This document shows, in pieces, positions 22,731-23,804 of a DNA stretch of 23,804 bases (position 1 is its first letter; every line of letters begins with the position of its first letter). Below the pieces are notes generated by a model that ran no database searches, was not told the DNA's origin, and worked only from the letters and a program-made list of their open reading frames with translations. The translations under genes and the position numbers were made by a program. The DNA comes from Zygnema cylindricum (taxonomy: Eukaryota; Streptophyta; Zygnematophyceae; Zygnematales; Zygnemataceae). Location: assembly GCA_037447655.1 (NCBI GenBank), contig JBBHKE010002550.1, positions 1 through 23,804 of the forward strand, written 5' to 3'.

Positions 22731-23189
22731 TCAAAAACAAGCTCCAATAGTACAATTTCCCCCTTTCCCCATTTGTCCCTCACAAGCCACATTATCCAAC
22801 CACGGATCCCTCCCCCCCTCTCCCTCCTCTCCCTCCCCCTCCCCCTCCTCCCCCTCTTCCCCTACTCCCCCTTCTTCAAAATTCCTCTCCCTCCACCCCT
22901 CCGGAAACCGGTGAAAAGCCTCTCCCTCCTTTAAACAAGTCAATCCGGCCGAAAAATCGTCCTTAATTAGGGTTTCTATGATCTCCTCGTCTCGAATTTT
23001 CTGTTGTTCTTCCGTTACGGAACCGTTTTTTGATCCCCATTTTTTTATTTCTTTTATTTTTTTCGATTTCCGGAGAGAGAGACGGACTCTGTGGACCGAA
23101 ATGGACCACGATGAGACTCCAGTGCCCATAAATAGTGTGGATTGGAGACATATTTCTTGCTCTAATATGGAGATCATGTGGTTTCCCAA
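22731..23189 (-). CDS. POFUT2-like O-fucosyltransferase, C-terminal exon
   Basis: 152 codons plus TGA after a strong acceptor (TTTTTTCCTCACTTTTCGCAG, with a repeated CCTTTTTT tract upstream). The exon starts LGNHMISILEQEICLQSTLF, MGTGVSSWSISVHRVRLSL. This resembles the conserved C-terminal motif of protein O-fucosyltransferases (POFUT2/GT68 type: D/EQ-x-(I/V)C-x4-(F)-(I/M)GT-x-(V)S(T/S)(F/W)S-x5-R), which binds the GDP-fucose side of the active site in the ER/Golgi lumen. The rest is unusual: a basic stretch (RKSKKIKEIKKWGSKNG), SVTEEQQKIRDEEIIETLIK, an E/G-rich low-complexity run (about 22800-22880), and a Cys-containing end (NVACEGQMGKGGNCTIGACF). The upstream exons lie beyond the right edge. 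Family call comes from one motif only. Confidence 0.6.
   Translation of the reverse strand: MGNHMISILEQEICLQSTLFMGTGVSSWSISVHRVRLSLRKSKKIKEIKKWGSKNGSVTEEQQKIRDEEIIETLIKDDFSAGLTCLKEGEAFHRFPEGWRERNFEEGGVGEEGEEGEGEGEEGEGGRDPWLDNVACEGQMGKGGNCTIGACF
22800..22880. repeat. CCCTCC/CCTCCC-rich coding low complexity
   Basis: On the minus strand it encodes the EEGEEGEGEGEEGEGG run inside the glycosyltransferase tail. Purine-strand GGGGAG repeats like those elsewhere in the window seem to have expanded inside a coding exon. Confidence 0.75.
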
Positions 23190-23575
23190 CTGCGAAAAGT
23201 GAGGAAAAAAGGAAAAAAGGAAAAAAGGAAAAAAGGCAAAAAAAAAAATTTTTACGTTTTTAGTACTTTTTTAGTTTCTTGGCATTTTTATTACGTTTAG
23301 TACTCTAGAAACCATAAATAGTGTAGATTGGAGACATATTTCATGTTCTAATATGGAAATCATGTGGTTCCCAAACAGAAGAAAAAGAGGGAAAGGACAA
23401 AAAGAGTTATTAAATAGATCAATAAAAATTTGTTTTTTCACATTTTTATGTTTATTTTTTTAATTTTTTGGACTCCGGTACATTGGATACAAATATTTAG
23501 TTCTAATAATGCAAATTTAAGTGGTTTCATAAAAGTGAAAAAAGAGGAAAAAGGGGAATATTGGTTATGACTTTC
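23112..23575 (-). repeat. Three tandem copies of the glycosyltransferase intron-exon junction
   Basis: Anchor GTGGTTTCC lies at 23178 (copy 1, the real exon), 23364 (copy 2, offset 186) and 23521 (copy 3, offset 157, with deletions). Each copy includes the minus-strand pyrimidine tract and the start of the exon. Copies 1 and 2 share about 60 bp with six differences. All six fall at third codon positions of the glycosyltransferase frame; four are silent and two give L to F and Q to H. Copy 2 has CTG instead of CAG at the junction; copy 3 is badly decayed. Confidence 0.8.
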
Positions 23576-23804
23576 TTCAGAAAAAAAACGTTTTTACTTA
23601 TTTTTTTTAATTTAAGTTTTCATATTTGTTTTATATTTTTAGGTTTAGAAAAGAGTACAAGGATCGTAAAAAAAAAGTTTGACATCCAAAATTGAGAGTA
23701 CCCAAAAAAAAATAAAAAATGACATATCCAGGAAATGGGTTTAAATGGAAAAAAGTGGGTATAAAAGAGAATTTAGAGAATGGGAGAGGGGGAGGGGGAG
23801 GGGG
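23576..23804. other. Right end: AT-rich intron ending in GGGGGA repeat
   Basis: Presumed intron of the minus-strand glycosyltransferase gene. No exon recognised. The last 20 bp are GGGGGA units, a likely assembly break. Confidence 0.5.

Noticed and set aside
22963-23187. Alternative minus frame reading GKPHDLHIRARNMSPIHTIY and onward
   Set aside because: It looks protein-like but ends at a stop before 22963, has a stop in copy 2, and has no family match. The neighbouring frame stays open to 22731 and fits POFUT2-like proteins.
23040-23380. Plus-strand reading of the 23.1/23.3 kb repeat (NSVDWRHISCSNMEIMWFPN), in which all differences between copies are silent
   Set aside because: The third positions of this frame coincide with those of the minus frame that carries the fucosyltransferase motif, a strong acceptor and a long open exon. 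The minus reading explains more, and the plus frame hits a stop just after the repeat.
1-23804. tRNA, rRNA or riboswitch genes
   Set aside because: No cloverleaf with the conserved TTCGANTC-type arm, no rRNA core sequence and no known riboswitch pattern was recognised by eye.

Overview
This is eukaryotic nuclear DNA: the genes are split by AT-rich introns with GT-AG borders, reading phases match across those borders, and the non-coding DNA is full of simple repeats, minisatellites and short inverted-repeat transposons. No bacterial, organellar or rRNA/tRNA signal was seen. A full-size (PDR-type) ABCG transporter, an RS-rich protein with a conserved C-terminus and a POFUT2-like O-fucosyltransferase fit an alga-like or other free-living protist; I cannot name the lineage. 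Both ends are low complexity (A-rich at 1-70, GGGGGA repeats at the right end), so the window looks like a whole short-read contig.

Layout. (1) About 181-8688, minus strand: seven phase-compatible exons (853 codons) of a full-size ABCG transporter. They cover the second half of NBD1, a Ser/Pro-rich stretch plus a PDZ-like segment, TMD1, a long charged linker and the Walker A of NBD2. The gene runs off the left edge. Its 5' end (first half of NBD1) was not found. (2) 8.7-12.6 kb: repeats, one candidate minus exon (9841-10025) and a GC-richer minus ORF (11805-12455). (3) 12.6-13.6 kb: a GTAC-rich spacer with a perfect 50-bp palindrome, between divergent start codons. (4) 13624-20542, plus strand: a six-exon gene for a 190-aa RS-rich, probably nuclear protein. 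(5) 20.5-22.7 kb: a degraded inverted-repeat element, GCAA-loop hairpins and two weak divergent first-exon candidates. (6) 22731-23189, minus strand: the last exon of a POFUT2-like glycosyltransferase that enters from the right edge.

Most notable pattern: at five separate places, in at least three genes, a splice junction together with neighbouring exon and intron sequence has been duplicated in tandem, with periods of about 54, 110, 117, 186 and 188 bp. In the RS gene this creates a second donor 54 nt downstream, in frame and stop-free. Two families of inverted-repeat non-autonomous elements sit mostly in introns; one copy has a perfect 8-bp hAT-like target duplication.

The genes do not form an obvious pathway: membrane export, nuclear RNA-related function and secretory-pathway glycosylation. 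What links them is a shared style of intron growth by local duplication and small-element insertion.
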